Part shown: positions 26,880 to 36,522 of the stretch, piece by piece
Numbering within the stretch: the stretch's first letter is position 1
Layout: every line of letters begins with the position of its first letter
Assembly (NCBI RefSeq): GCF_000424685.1
Contig: NZ_KE384224.1
Span: 186,001-250,000 of the forward strand
Source: Methylococcus capsulatus str. Texas = ATCC 19069
GTDB taxonomy: Bacteria; Pseudomonadota; Gammaproteobacteria; Methylococcales; Methylococcaceae
DNA: 64,000 nucleotides
Reading direction: 5' to 3'
Program-made: the position numbers and the translations under genes
Notes under the pieces: generated by a model
What the model saw: the letters and a program-made list of their open reading frames with translations, nothing else
What the model was told of the DNA's origin: nothing
Database searches by the model: none

Positions 26880-29800
26880 TCAACGCAAGTTCACGGTCAG
26901 CCGGTTGCGGCATTCCATCAGGGTCGTCAGTGTGTCCAGGGCGACTTCGGCGCCGCCGACCCGGTACGGATTCGGTGTCCGGCGGAACGGCAGTTCGGTG
27001 CCGTTCAGGCTGACGGAAAGGGGGCCGCAGCCGCAACTCTGGATGGAGTAGACCACTTCGAACGCCGAGCCGGCGAGTTCCAGCTCCACCCGGAGGCCAT
27101 CCAATGCCTTCGGTATGACCGGGTCGATCACCAGCTTCGAGCGTTCCAGCCGCAACCCCAGCAAGCCGCGCAAGATGAGTCCCAGCCCGATGCCCGCGCC
27201 GCTCGAATACACTCGCCAGCCGCCGTCGAGGGCGATTTCCCCCTTCCGGACCCGTTCGTATTCGGCTTGCGCCTGATAGCGGTCGGCAAAGGCGGCATCG
27301 GAACTGGAGTGATAGCAGTTGGCCTGGCGCGGGGTGGCGGAGGGAACCCGGGCGCGCAGACCGATGGGATTGGCCTTGCACAGCGCTTCGAAGAAGCCCT
27401 CTGCATCGCCGTAACGGGCCAGTGCTTCCGCATAGCGGAGATGGGCGTGGGTGTACATCAGTCCGATTTCGCGGCCGAAGAAGCTGCTGCTCTCTGCGCG
27501 CTGGAAATACTTTTGTGGCCCGCCGCGGTAGGTCAGAGGCCGGTCGAACAGCCTGGCACCGTCGGGTCCGAGCAGATGGTTTTCGATGAGTCTCAGGTGC
27601 CGTGACGCCTGTTCCGGCGTCAGCAGACCGTTGCCGATGGCGTGGATCATCGGCAGCAGGCTGAAGGAAAGTCCGGTGGCGCGGTCGTGCGGATGCACCA
27701 GAAGAGCGATTCGTCCGTCCTCGCCGAAATGGGCGTAGCCGGCGAGGACGCCGTCGGCCATCAGCAGGCGCTGGAAGTCTTCCCGCACTCCCGCGGCCGC
27801 GGCCTCGAAGGCTCCGGCCTGGTCATCGCGCCCCAGGCGGCGCAGCGCTTCGGCCAGCGTGGTCAGCGTCTGGTAATGCAGGGTCACGGTCCAGGCGCTG
27901 CACAGCCGTTCGCGCATGGCCGGATCCACCGGCTGCAGCGAGTCGTTCCAATCGCCATGGCCGTAGGCGACCAGCCGGGTGTCGGGAATCGTCCGCGCCG
28001 CCACCACCCCCAGCGCGCGCTCAACGTGCCCCCAGAGCGTCGCCCGCCCGGCCTTGTCGCCGCCTTCCGGATGGAAGAAGGGCAAAACCTCATCCAGCAG
28101 CGCACCGTCTCCGGAGGCCAGCAGGTATTGGGCGAGGGCCAGGACCGGCCAGAACACGATGTCGCCGTGGGAGTCGCCGGGGCGGATGTTGCGCTCGCGC
28201 TCGAAGAACATGAACCACTGCGGCCAGTCGCCGTCCGGATTCTGGTTATTGAACACCCGGCACAGCAGGTCGCGGACCGGTTCGAACCGGCCCAGCGCCA
28301 GCAGCATTTCCACCGGCCCCTGGCATACGTCGCGGACGCCCCAGCCGCCGCCGGAATACTGCTCCAGCCCGCGCGGGCTGAGATAATGGATCAGGGCGTT
28401 ATGGGCGAACCATGGCAGAATCTCCCGCAGGCGCTCGATGTCTCCCCCCAATGCACTGCCGGCCGGCGGACAGACCCGCAAGGCTGCGGTCATTTCACGC
28501 CAATACCGGTCCGTGCCGGCTTCGGCCGTGGCCGGAGCCGCCGGCACCAGACAGCCGGTGATGCGGAAGCCGGCCGACGAGACCGGGGCCGTGACCAGGC
28601 ACAGGAAGGGTTCTCCCCGGGACTGCCCATCGGCGTACAGCAGCTCGTCCCCCCCGACGGTCTCGAGCGGAGTGCCGGGCAGCGGATCGATGCGGAAGCC
28701 GCCATTCGGGAAACGGCGGCCGACGTCGGACTCAGGGATAGGGTGCACGAACACTCCCATTCCGTCGCGGACGAATCGCGCCGGCACGGCCTCGGCGCCG
28801 TCGTCGCCGTTGAGGGCCACGTGGTTGCTGAGCAGGCAGCGGACGGGCGGCCCTTCCAGCACGTCCAGGGTTACCGAGAGTTCATGGCTCCCGATGGCGG
28901 CCTCGCTGCGCACCTGCAGCATGCCGCCGGCGTGTTTGTAGATCCAGCGGCAACCCTCCGGCCGCATTTCGAAGGCGGAAGACACATCCAACAGATGCCA
29001 GCGACCGTCGATCTCGACGAACAGCCGTTGGCCGTGCCCCCGGAACAGGCCCAGGTAACCGTGGGTGGTGGACAGGAAGCGGTTGATGCTCACATGACCC
29101 TGGGTCACCATCGAATGGAACACGCCGGCCATCCAGACGGTGGAGGTCAGGCCGGCCTCGTCGGGCACCAGGCCGTTGCCGGTGCGGAGGATGTGGCCGT
29201 GGGGACGCAGCACTTCGAGTTCCTTGGCCCTGAGCACGACGTGGCTGCGGTCGCCGGTGAAGAAGGACAGCAGGCGGCCATGCTCCAGCTCCGGCTCCCG
29301 TCTTTTGCCGCCGAACAGCCCGGTGACCTCGGCATCGCCGAGATCGAGGGCATCGAGGAGCGGTGCGGCGCTGAACAGACTGGCGGGTGGCGTGAAACCT
29401 TCGGACCGATTTCGTCTTGCCGGCGGAGGCGCCGCTTCCGGCAGGTTCAGGGCCCGATCGACGAAGGCCAGGTCAGCGGCGGATGTCGCCTCCGGGTGAT
29501 CCGGTTCGAACCAGCCGAAGAAACCCACCGCCGCTGCCTCGCCCGGCGCCAGTTTCAGCGGGGCGTCCTGGATCACGGCCATGGCGTGTTCGTGCTGGCG
29601 GCGCGAGCCGGGGAGTCCTTCCACCAGGCCCCGCGGTGGTCGGCCGGCACGGCGCTCCAGACCGTAGAACTGCAGTGCGTCGGTAGCGAAACTCCTGGCC
29701 CGGTTCAGCGAACCGATGATGACCCAGGGAAAACGGCCGCCCATCGCCTGGTTCTGGCGGGTAGCCAGCACCGTACCCCGTGAGGGGTGAGGGAGCGGCG

Positions 29801-30290
29801 TGTGGTCCAGGTACTGGCTGACGTAGTACTCGTTGAGCCGCACCGCGCCATAGTGCGCCAGTCCCAGGTCCTGGGCATAGAGCAACTCCACCGTCTCTCC
29901 GGTACCGCCGGTGTTCTCTAGGGCCACGTGCCAGAACCAGGCGGGCGCGGTTTCGGCCAGCGCCAGGAAGACGCCGAACCGGATGCCCGCCCATTCGCCC
30001 TCGATCGATAGCCCTCGTCCGTCGCACCGTATGCGGCCGGGACTGCGCGGACCGAGCAGCGGCACGGCCTCCGCGGGACCTTCGGGCACGCCCAGGGGAA
30101 GCTCCGAGAGGCGGCGCAGATAGAGGTTGGCCGGTCCGCCCTCGGCCTCCGAGCCGGGGAACAGGTTCAAGAGAATGTCGCGGTAATCCATGCGCCGGAC
30201 CGAACCCTTGGATGTGAGCTGGAAGATCAGGCCGGAAGGGCTTTCCAGGCGGATCGCCGGCCTCGCCGTCATCGGATGCTTTGGGTTCAT
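26880..30290 (-). CDS. GH94-like glycoside phosphorylase / glucanotransferase family protein
   Basis: A large 1136-residue protein with no obvious signal peptide. The N-terminal 270 residues are a beta-rich domain (WFWHVALENTGGTGETVELLYAQDLG), as in cellobiose-phosphorylase-like proteins. The C-terminal (alpha/alpha)6 part contains the GH94 catalytic phrase HGDWNDSLQPVDP with the general-acid aspartate, plus GGWGVRDVCQG and YKLxxQAEYERVRKGE-like segments. Length exceeds typical cellobiose phosphorylase (about 800) and resembles the phosphorylase-like region of cyclic beta-1,2-glucan enzymes without their glycosyltransferase part. Substrate is unknown. It lies 150 bp upstream of xfp on the same strand, suggesting that its sugar product feeds the phosphoketolase route. 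Confidence 0.8.
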   Translation of the reverse strand: MNPKHPMTARPAIRLESPSGLIFQLTSKGSVRRMDYRDILLNLFPGSEAEGGPANLYLRRLSELPLGVPEGPAEAVPLLGPRSPGRIRCDGRGLSIEGEWAGIRFGVFLALAETAPAWFWHVALENTGGTGETVELLYAQDLGLAHYGAVRLNEYYVSQYLDHTPLPHPSRGTVLATRQNQAMGGRFPWVIIGSLNRARSFATDALQFYGLERRAGRPPRGLVEGLPGSRRQHEHAMAVIQDAPLKLAPGEAAAVGFFGWFEPDHPEATSAADLAFVDRALNLPEAAPPPARRNRSEGFTPPASLFSAAPLLDALDLGDAEVTGLFGGKRREPELEHGRLLSFFTGDRSHVVLRAKELEVLRPHGHILRTGNGLVPDEAGLTSTVWMAGVFHSMVTQGHVSINRFLSTTHGYLGLFRGHGQRLFVEIDGRWHLLDVSSAFEMRPEGCRWIYKHAGGMLQVRSEAAIGSHELSVTLDVLEGPPVRCLLSNHVALNGDDGAEAVPARFVRDGMGVFVHPIPESDVGRRFPNGGFRIDPLPGTPLETVGGDELLYADGQSRGEPFLCLVTAPVSSAGFRITGCLVPAAPATAEAGTDRYWREMTAALRVCPPAGSALGGDIERLREILPWFAHNALIHYLSPRGLEQYSGGGWGVRDVCQGPVEMLLALGRFEPVRDLLCRVFNNQNPDGDWPQWFMFFERERNIRPGDSHGDIVFWPVLALAQYLLASGDGALLDEVLPFFHPEGGDKAGRATLWGHVERALGVVAARTIPDTRLVAYGHGDWNDSLQPVDPAMRERLCSAWTVTLHYQTLTTLAEALRRLGRDDQAGAFEAAAAGVREDFQRLLMADGVLAGYAHFGEDGRIALLVHPHDRATGLSFSLLPMIHAIGNGLLTPEQASRHLRLIENHLLGPDGARLFDRPLTYRGGPQKYFQRAESSSFFGREIGLMYTHAHLRYAEALARYGDAEGFFEALCKANPIGLRARVPSATPRQANCYHSSSDAAFADRYQAQAEYERVRKGEIALDGGWRVYSSGAGIGLGLILRGLLGLRLERSKLVIDPVIPKALDGLRVELELAGSAFEVVYSIQSCGCGPLSVSLNGTELPFRRTPNPYRVGGAEVALDTLTTLMECRNRLTVNLR

Positions 30291-30548
30291 GGTTCACACC
30301 GGCCGTTGCAAATGATCCGGCCCCGGAGGCCGGGATGAAAAGGCTGCGTAATCTGAAGGCGCATGCGGGGGATATTTCCGAATTCGGCTGCTGGGTACGG
30401 TGGCGTAACCGCTTCCGGCGGAGGATAGTGGATCGCAAGGGGCAAACCAAGCCGCGTTCGCTCCGCGGCGGTGTATTTGCTACCTTAGCCGGGGGCGCCC
30501 CCCGGCGCAGCCGCCGCAGCGTCTTGCCTTGCTTCTGGAGATTTCTGA

Positions 30549-32900
30549 ATGCGTCCCTTCATCGCGCTTTTCCTTCTCGCCCTCGTTGGGGGCTGTGCCG
30601 TCTATGGCCAATATCGGCTGGATCAGCGCTATGGCGCACCCGACCCCCGCCGTTTCGATCGGCCCCGGAGCACGGCGGCACTTCCCGTCGAGTACCGGCG
30701 CGACGTCAAACCCATCCTGGACAGCCGCTGCGTGGTTTGCCATGCCTGCTACGATGCGCCCTGCCAGTTGCAACTGGGCAGCTATGAAGGGGTGACGCGC
30801 GGCGCCAACGGCGAGCAGGTCTACAATGCCGCCCGCCTGCTCGCGGCCGATCCCACCCGTTTGTTTTTGGACGCCCGCAGCACGGCCGAATGGCGAAGCA
30901 AAGGATTCCATCCCGTGCTCAACGAACGCAACTCCACCACCGAGGCCAACCGTGAGGCGGGCGTGATGGCGAATCTCTTGGCACTCAAGCGCCGGTTCGA
31001 GTTCCCCTCCTATGGCCTGCTGCCCCGGGATCGCTACGATTTTTCCTTGGACCGCAGCCAGCAGTGTCCTGCCATCGAAGAGATCGGCGATTTCGAAGCC
31101 GAGCATCCGGAATGGGGCATGCCTTATGGTCTGCCGCCGCTCTCCGAGCGGGAAAACCGCACGCTCATGGCGTGGCTGGAAGGCGGCGCTCCCGCCGCTC
31201 CGGAGCCTGCCCTCTCCGCGGCGGAGCGCGACCAGATCAGCCGCTGGGAGGCATTCCTCAACGGCGCCGATCCCAAGATGCGCTTGATGAGCCGCTACCT
31301 GTACGAACACTGGTTTCTGGCCCACTTGTATTTCGACGAGCTTCCGCCGGGCGGCTACTTCGAACTCGTCCGCTCCCGCACCGCGCCGGGCCAGCCCATC
31401 GATGCCATCGCGACCCGCCGCCCCTACGACGATCCGGGCGTAGCGCGGGTCTACTATCGCCTGCGGCCGCATCGCCCGGCCCTGGTCTCCAAGACCCACA
31501 TGCCCTACGCCCTCAACACGGCACGCATGGCGCGCATCAAGACCTGGTTCCTGGATGAGCCCTACACCGTCAAGGCGCTGCCGTCCTACGAACCGAAGGT
31601 CTCGGCGAATCCGTTCATCACTTTCGAGCAGATTCCGGTGCGCTCGCGCTATCGCCTGCTGCTGGACGAGGCGCAGTTCACCATCATGAATTTCATCAAG
31701 GGACCGGTGTGCCGGGGGCAGGTGGCGCTCAACGTGATCAACGATCACTTTTGGATCGGGTTCATCCATCCCGACAACCCGGTATTCAACGAGACCTCCG
31801 CGTTCCTGGCCGACGTACTGAAGGAAGTCGGTCTGCCGACGGAACAGCAGAGCAATGCGCTGCTCACCAAATGGCTGCTGTATTCGCGCGGACAGACCGA
31901 TTACCTGCGGCGCAAATCGGAACTGGTGAACCGGCGCTTCACCGGCCGCAATAGCCCGAGCCTGTCCATGCTGTGGGATGGTGACGGCTACAACCCGAAT
32001 GCCGCCCTCACCGTGTTCCGCCATTTCGACAGTGCCAGCGTCGTCAAGGGGCTGCTCGGCGATCGGCCGCAGACGGCTTTAATCATGGGTTACACCTTGC
32101 TGGAGCGCATCCATTACCTGCTGGTGGCGGGCTTCGACGTCTACGGCAACACCGCGCACCAGTTGGAGGCCCGGCTGTACATGGATTTTCTGCGGATGGA
32201 GGGCGAGATGAACTTCCTGGCCCTGTTGCCGGCCGGCGACCGCAACGCGGTGCGCGATTTCTGGTACCGCGGCGCCGGGGATGAAGTCAAGACCTACCTG
32301 AACGGCAGCAAAGCCTATTTCACCCAGCGCACGGGTGTCGAATACCGGACCGGCGATCCCTTGACGGAACTGTTCGGCCTTTGGAAAGCCCATCTGGCGC
32401 CGGTGCTGGATCACCGTCACGAGTATGCCCAAAGCACGCAGGACGATCCGAACGCCGGTCTGTTGAAAACACTCTCGGGTCTGCGGGGCAGGATGCTCTC
32501 CATCCTGCCCGAATCCAGTTTCCTGACCCTCCAGGGCGAGGACGGTGTCGACCGCCATTACACCCTGATCCGTAACAGCGCCCACAGCAACATTTCCGAG
32601 CTGTTTTTTGAGGAAGACCGGCGCCTGCCGGACGAAGACACCCTGCTGGTGGCGCGCGGATTCATCGGCGCCTATCCGAACGCTTTCTACCGGCTCCGGA
32701 GCAACCGTCTGGCGGCTTTCATCGACCAACTCGGCCGTCTCCGGTCGGAGCAGGATTATGCGGAGTTCGCCGCCCGTTTCGCGGTCCGCCGCACCGATCC
32801 GCGGTTTTGGGCGCACAGCGACGCGGTGCACGAAGCCTTCCGCAAGGCCGACCCGGTGGAGGCATCCCTGTTCGATTTCAATCGCCTCGAAAACCGTTAG
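30549..32900 (+). CDS. cti: Fatty acid cis/trans isomerase (periplasmic cytochrome c-type)
   Basis: Converts cis-unsaturated membrane fatty acids to trans under solvent, heat or osmotic stress, stiffening the membrane without new synthesis. It has 783 residues, family length. The N-terminus is an export signal with a possible lipobox (LALVGGC). A heme-c attachment motif CVVCH lies near residue 60, as known for Pseudomonas Cti. A second Cys (HACYDAPC) follows closely. A GGAG ribosome site sits 8 bases before the ATG. It diverges from the GH94-like gene across 258 bp and ends 1 bp from the convergent PilZ-like gene. Confidence 0.95.
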   Translation: MRPFIALFLLALVGGCAVYGQYRLDQRYGAPDPRRFDRPRSTAALPVEYRRDVKPILDSRCVVCHACYDAPCQLQLGSYEGVTRGANGEQVYNAARLLAADPTRLFLDARSTAEWRSKGFHPVLNERNSTTEANREAGVMANLLALKRRFEFPSYGLLPRDRYDFSLDRSQQCPAIEEIGDFEAEHPEWGMPYGLPPLSERENRTLMAWLEGGAPAAPEPALSAAERDQISRWEAFLNGADPKMRLMSRYLYEHWFLAHLYFDELPPGGYFELVRSRTAPGQPIDAIATRRPYDDPGVARVYYRLRPHRPALVSKTHMPYALNTARMARIKTWFLDEPYTVKALPSYEPKVSANPFITFEQIPVRSRYRLLLDEAQFTIMNFIKGPVCRGQVALNVINDHFWIGFIHPDNPVFNETSAFLADVLKEVGLPTEQQSNALLTKWLLYSRGQTDYLRRKSELVNRRFTGRNSPSLSMLWDGDGYNPNAALTVFRHFDSASVVKGLLGDRPQTALIMGYTLLERIHYLLVAGFDVYGNTAHQLEARLYMDFLRMEGEMNFLALLPAGDRNAVRDFWYRGAGDEVKTYLNGSKAYFTQRTGVEYRTGDPLTELFGLWKAHLAPVLDHRHEYAQSTQDDPNAGLLKTLSGLRGRMLSILPESSFLTLQGEDGVDRHYTLIRNSAHSNISELFFEEDRRLPDEDTLLVARGFIGAYPNAFYRLRSNRLAAFIDQLGRLRSEQDYAEFAARFAVRRTDPRFWAHSDAVHEAFRKADPVEASLFDFNRLENR

Positions 32901-32901
32901 C

Positions 32902-33237
32902 TCAGCGTTGGAACAGCAGATCGAAGGTTTCCTGCTGGCGGGTGTCCAGGCCCGCGGTCGTGATCTGCAAATTGAGGATGTTGCCGTTGACGAAGGCCAC
33001 GCGGCAGGGAATTTTCAGCAAGGCGTTGGGCAGGCCGGGACCACGGATGGTGAGGGTGAGTACGCCCCGGTCTCCCGGCCTGGGGCGGCGTGGACCCGGT
33101 GTCAGCAAGGCGGCGCTTTGCAGAGAGATATCCACGGGCGACAGGTCCCGTGTGTTACCGCTGATCGCCGGACACCCGGCAAACTCCACCCTGCAGGCCA
33201 GGCGGAGCGTGCGACGGCCGGCATGGGGCTGGGGCAT
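32902..33237 (-). CDS. PilZ-like domain protein
   Basis: A 111-residue single-domain protein resembling PilZ, the cyclic-di-GMP receptor domain. An N-terminal RRTLRLACR could be the RxxxR ligand loop, and DLSPVDISL sits where the D/NxSxxG motif belongs, but the terminal Gly is replaced by Leu, so nucleotide binding is uncertain. Beta-strand-rich segments (VLTLTIRG, CRVAFVNGNILNLQI) fit the PilZ barrel. It starts 2 bp after the diguanylate cyclase stop, so the two form an operon and probably a signal/effector pair. Confidence 0.65.
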   Translation of the reverse strand: MPQPHAGRRTLRLACRVEFAGCPAISGNTRDLSPVDISLQSAALLTPGPRRPRPGDRGVLTLTIRGPGLPNALLKIPCRVAFVNGNILNLQITTAGLDTRQQETFDLLFQR

Positions 33238-33239
33238 CG

Positions 33240-34658
33240 CTACCTCCCCCCGCCGGAACGGCTTTGTTTCTCCGCATACATGGCGGCATCGGCCCGGCGC
33301 AGCAGGGCATCCAGCCCGCCGTCCGATGATTCGCTCACTGCCACGCCTATGCTGGCCCCGACTTCCAGTCCCTCGGTCGAAGCCGATCGCAACGCGTCGG
33401 CGATCCTGGCGCTCACCCCGCGGGCCCCGGCTTCATCCGTATCCGGCAGGAGCGCGGCGAATTCGTCACCGCCGATCCGGCCCCCCAGGTCGTCCTTCCG
33501 CAACACGGCTCGGCAGGCTCCCGCGACACGGGAGATGGCGGAATCGCCCATGTGATGGCCATAGCTGTCGTTGATGACTTTCAGGCCATCGACGTCGATG
33601 AGCAGTGCCGCCAGGGGGCGGCCGGTATCCTGCGCTTCGGCGAGCATCGCTTCCCCCCGCTCGAAGAAATAAGCGCGGTTGGCCATCCCGGTGAGGCCGT
33701 CGCGGGTGGCGCGATAGTGCAGCTCTTCCGTGCGCCTGGCCACCCGTCGTTCCAGTGTTTCGTTCATTCGCCGCAATTTTTCCTCGGCGGCGCGGCGTTC
33801 GCTGACCAGCGCCCCCATGGCCAGCGTGGAGGTTCCCAGGACGACCAGCAGCAAGCCCACGTTCAGCAAGGGTTGAGTGCTGCCCAAGAGATGGAACGGT
33901 CCGAGCCCCAGCAGCGTCCCCCCGATCGCGATGAGTGCCACGGCGGACAACAGCGCGGTGGCTGCCTGCAGGGAACAGCGCACCGTCAGCCACAGCACCG
34001 GTGCAAACAGCAGGTAAGGAAGTCCTTCGAACGGATGCACGGAGGCACGGATGCCCAAAAACACCGCCGCGGCGAAGGACAGCGTCGCGGCTGCCACGGT
34101 GAATGCCTCCCAGAAGTTTCCCGGCTGCCGTTGGCGCCGGCGGACACTGCACCACAGGATCAGCGTGGGTCCCAGGAGAAAAATGCCCCCCGCCTCTGAA
34201 AGCGTCCAGCGCCACCAAGCGCTGTCGATGCCCTGCGGCGGAACGAGGCCGGAGGCGACCGCCAGCGCAACCCCGGTGGAAGCGGCCAGGCACGCCGGCA
34301 CCAGCGCGCCAAAGACGATGAAGCAGACCACGTGGCGCAGTCGGAAGAACGGTTGTTTGGAGCGAGTCGTCCAACGGACGAGGAGGGCACCGAGGACCGG
34401 GGTGGCGACGTTGACCAGGGATATGGCCGTCGCCAGCGGGAGCGGCAGGCCGAACAGTCGCCAATTGACGAAGAAGGCCCCGGCGAAGATCCCGGGCCAT
34501 GCCCGGTTACCGCTCAGCAACGCTGCCGCCAGCGCAATGCCGGCCGGCGGCCAGAAAGGCGAGGGGAAAAAGCTGTAGCCCGCAAGCAGCGCCGAGGTGC
34601 CGAACCCGGCCGCGGCAAAGGCCAGGGCGACGGTTAGATTCTGTAATTCGATGCGCAT
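33240..34658 (-). CDS. MASE1-type membrane sensor diguanylate cyclase (GGDEF)
   Basis: Makes cyclic-di-GMP from two GTP. It has 472 residues. The N-terminal 290 or so residues hold about eight membrane helices with MASE1 character (FFPSPFWPPAGIALAAAL, then WPGIFAGAFFVNW). A short coiled-coil (RAAEEKLRRMNETLERRVARR) leads into the GGDEF domain (about 310-470). The catalytic GGDEF sequence is intact, and RKDD five residues before it is a perfect inhibitory I-site (RxxD). There is no EAL domain. The start at 34658 was chosen because the first membrane helix begins just after it; the open frame extends 73 codons further with poor composition. Confidence 0.93.
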   Translation of the reverse strand: MRIELQNLTVALAFAAAGFGTSALLAGYSFFPSPFWPPAGIALAAALLSGNRAWPGIFAGAFFVNWRLFGLPLPLATAISLVNVATPVLGALLVRWTTRSKQPFFRLRHVVCFIVFGALVPACLAASTGVALAVASGLVPPQGIDSAWWRWTLSEAGGIFLLGPTLILWCSVRRRQRQPGNFWEAFTVAAATLSFAAAVFLGIRASVHPFEGLPYLLFAPVLWLTVRCSLQAATALLSAVALIAIGGTLLGLGPFHLLGSTQPLLNVGLLLVVLGTSTLAMGALVSERRAAEEKLRRMNETLERRVARRTEELHYRATRDGLTGMANRAYFFERGEAMLAEAQDTGRPLAALLIDVDGLKVINDSYGHHMGDSAISRVAGACRAVLRKDDLGGRIGGDEFAALLPDTDEAGARGVSARIADALRSASTEGLEVGASIGVAVSESSDGGLDALLRRADAAMYAEKQSRSGGGR

Positions 34659-35153
34659 CGTGACGGGCCGGCAGATGATCGGCGAATATTGGCAAGAAGG
34701 ATACCCCCAGCCGGTGCCGGGTCGTCGATAGGGGTACCGAAGGAGTGTGGGTCGCGTCAAGACCGGAGGAGACCGAAAGCAACCCATCCCGACCCTGATC
34801 GGTCCCGGCTGGCTTCTCGCCGACACGTCTATCTCGCCTGCCCATCGCTTGCCCCGACCGAAGGTTACGGTTCCCACCGTCCGATGGAATCGTCGGCGGC
34901 TGCGGCGGTGCCGCTGTCACGGGAAATGAACATCGCCGGCATGGCGGGCATCATCGACCTGTCCCGTCATCCACCCTGAATCCGGAGTGCCGTCCAAGAC
35001 CCGTGGTGTCCCGGACGGGGTCGATGACATCTCGGCCATGGCCGGATCACAGGGATGCACGGCAGAGGAGTAAGGGGGAAACGGCGCAGGATCGACCCGC
35101 ATGGGGGCCGTGACGGTGTTGCATCCGTCTACGACCGCCTTTCCCACGGGAGG
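34659..35153. other. Intergenic stretch without a supported gene
   Basis: 495 bp between the amt stop and the diguanylate cyclase start, both on the minus strand. Short open frames occur on both strands but none has a ribosome site or recognisable content. It presumably holds the cyclase promoter and the end of the amt transcript. Confidence 0.5.
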
Positions 35154-36347
35154 TCACCAGCCCGCTTCCTTCTCCGGGCTGGACGAAATCCTGTGCAGCG
35201 TCAAATCCGCGCCGTCGAATTCCTCTTCCGGTGTCAGGCGCAGGCCGATCAGCGTTTTCGCGGCACCGTAGACCGCGAGCCCCCCCGCCAAGGCAATTGC
35301 CACTCCGAGCCCCGTCCCGAGGACCTGCGCCATGAAACTGATGCCGCCGATGCCCCCCAACGCGCTTTGGCCGAATATGCCGGCGGCGATGCCGCCCCAG
35401 GCGCCGCAGAGGCCGTGTAAGGGCCAGACGCCGAGCACGTCGTCGATTTTCCAGCGGTTCTGGGTCAGGGTGAACAGGTAGACGAACAGGAAGCCGGCGA
35501 CTGCGCCGACGGCCAGGGCACCTATGGGGTGCATCAGGTCGGAGCCGGCGCAGACGGCGACCAGACCGGCCAGGGGGCCGTTGTGGACGAAGCCGGGATC
35601 GTTGCGGCCGGCGAGCAGGGCGGCGAGGGTGCCCCCGACCATGGCCATGAGCGAGTTGACGGCGACCAGGCCGCTGATGCCGTTGAGATTCTGCGCGGAC
35701 ATGACGTTGAAGCCGAACCAGCCGACGGTGAGGATCCAGGCGCCCAGCGCAAGGAAGGGGATGCTGGACGGCGGGTGGGCGGCGATCATGCCGTCGCGGT
35801 GGTAGCGTCCGCGCCGCGGTCCCAGCAGCAGCACCGCGGCCAGGCCGATCCAGCCGCCGACGGCATGGACCACGACGGACCCGGCGAAATCATGGAACTG
35901 CGCGCCGAAACGAGTTTGCAGCCAACCCTGGAAGCCGAGATTGGAATTCCAGGCGATGCCTTCGAACAGCGGGTAGACGAAGCCGACCAGCAGGAAGGTC
36001 GCGGCGAGCTGGGGATTGAACTTCGAACGTTCGGCGATGCCGCCGGAGACGATGGCCGGGATGGCGGCGGCGAAGGTCAGGAGGAAAAAGAACTTGACCA
36101 GGCCGTAACCGTTGTCCACCGTGAGCGCCAGGGCGCTGTCGAAGAAATCGACGCCATAGGCGAGCTCATAGCCGATGAAAAAATAGGCGATGGTGGACAT
36201 CGCAAAATCGCTGAGGATCTTGACCAGCGCGTTGACTTGGTTCTTGCGCCGCACCGTGCCGACTTCGAGAAAGGCGAAGCCGGCATGCATGGCCAGCACC
36301 ATGATGGCGCCGAGCAGGACGAACAGGACGTCAGCACTTTTTGTCAT
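35154..36347 (-). CDS. amt: Ammonium transporter (Amt/MEP/Rh family)
   Basis: An inner-membrane ammonium channel of 397 residues with about eleven membrane helices. The start is set at MTKSADVLFVLLGAIMVL, which has an aGGGAA site nearby; the frame extends 78 codons upstream but that part is not Amt-like. The pore twin histidines are present (GSVVVHAVGG and WPLHGLCGAWGG), as is the conserved AFLEVGTVRRKNQVNALVK near the N-terminus. There is no cleaved signal, unlike E. coli AmtB. No glnK is adjacent, so nitrogen regulation must act from elsewhere. It diverges from lhr across 175 bp. Confidence 0.96.
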   Translation of the reverse strand: MTKSADVLFVLLGAIMVLAMHAGFAFLEVGTVRRKNQVNALVKILSDFAMSTIAYFFIGYELAYGVDFFDSALALTVDNGYGLVKFFFLLTFAAAIPAIVSGGIAERSKFNPQLAATFLLVGFVYPLFEGIAWNSNLGFQGWLQTRFGAQFHDFAGSVVVHAVGGWIGLAAVLLLGPRRGRYHRDGMIAAHPPSSIPFLALGAWILTVGWFGFNVMSAQNLNGISGLVAVNSLMAMVGGTLAALLAGRNDPGFVHNGPLAGLVAVCAGSDLMHPIGALAVGAVAGFLFVYLFTLTQNRWKIDDVLGVWPLHGLCGAWGGIAAGIFGQSALGGIGGISFMAQVLGTGLGVAIALAGGLAVYGAAKTLIGLRLTPEEEFDGADLTLHRISSSPEKEAGW

Positions 36348-36522
36348 TCTTTTCCCTAAATCGCGGTATTTCTTTGGTATCTTTGCGAAGGCAAATTGCG
36401 AGCCATCGTGGCTCACGGCGCCAGTGCCTTGTTTTGGCGCGACCTGTCGACCGTGGGGCAGGATTCGTCTGACTCGTAATGGTGCGACCCGTGACGGCTG
36501 TGTCATCAGTTGGTGCAAATAG

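Noticed and set aside
27642..29783. A 713-codon open frame antisense to the GH94-like gene
   Set aside because: Shadow frame; composition is His/Gln/Arg-rich with no domain.
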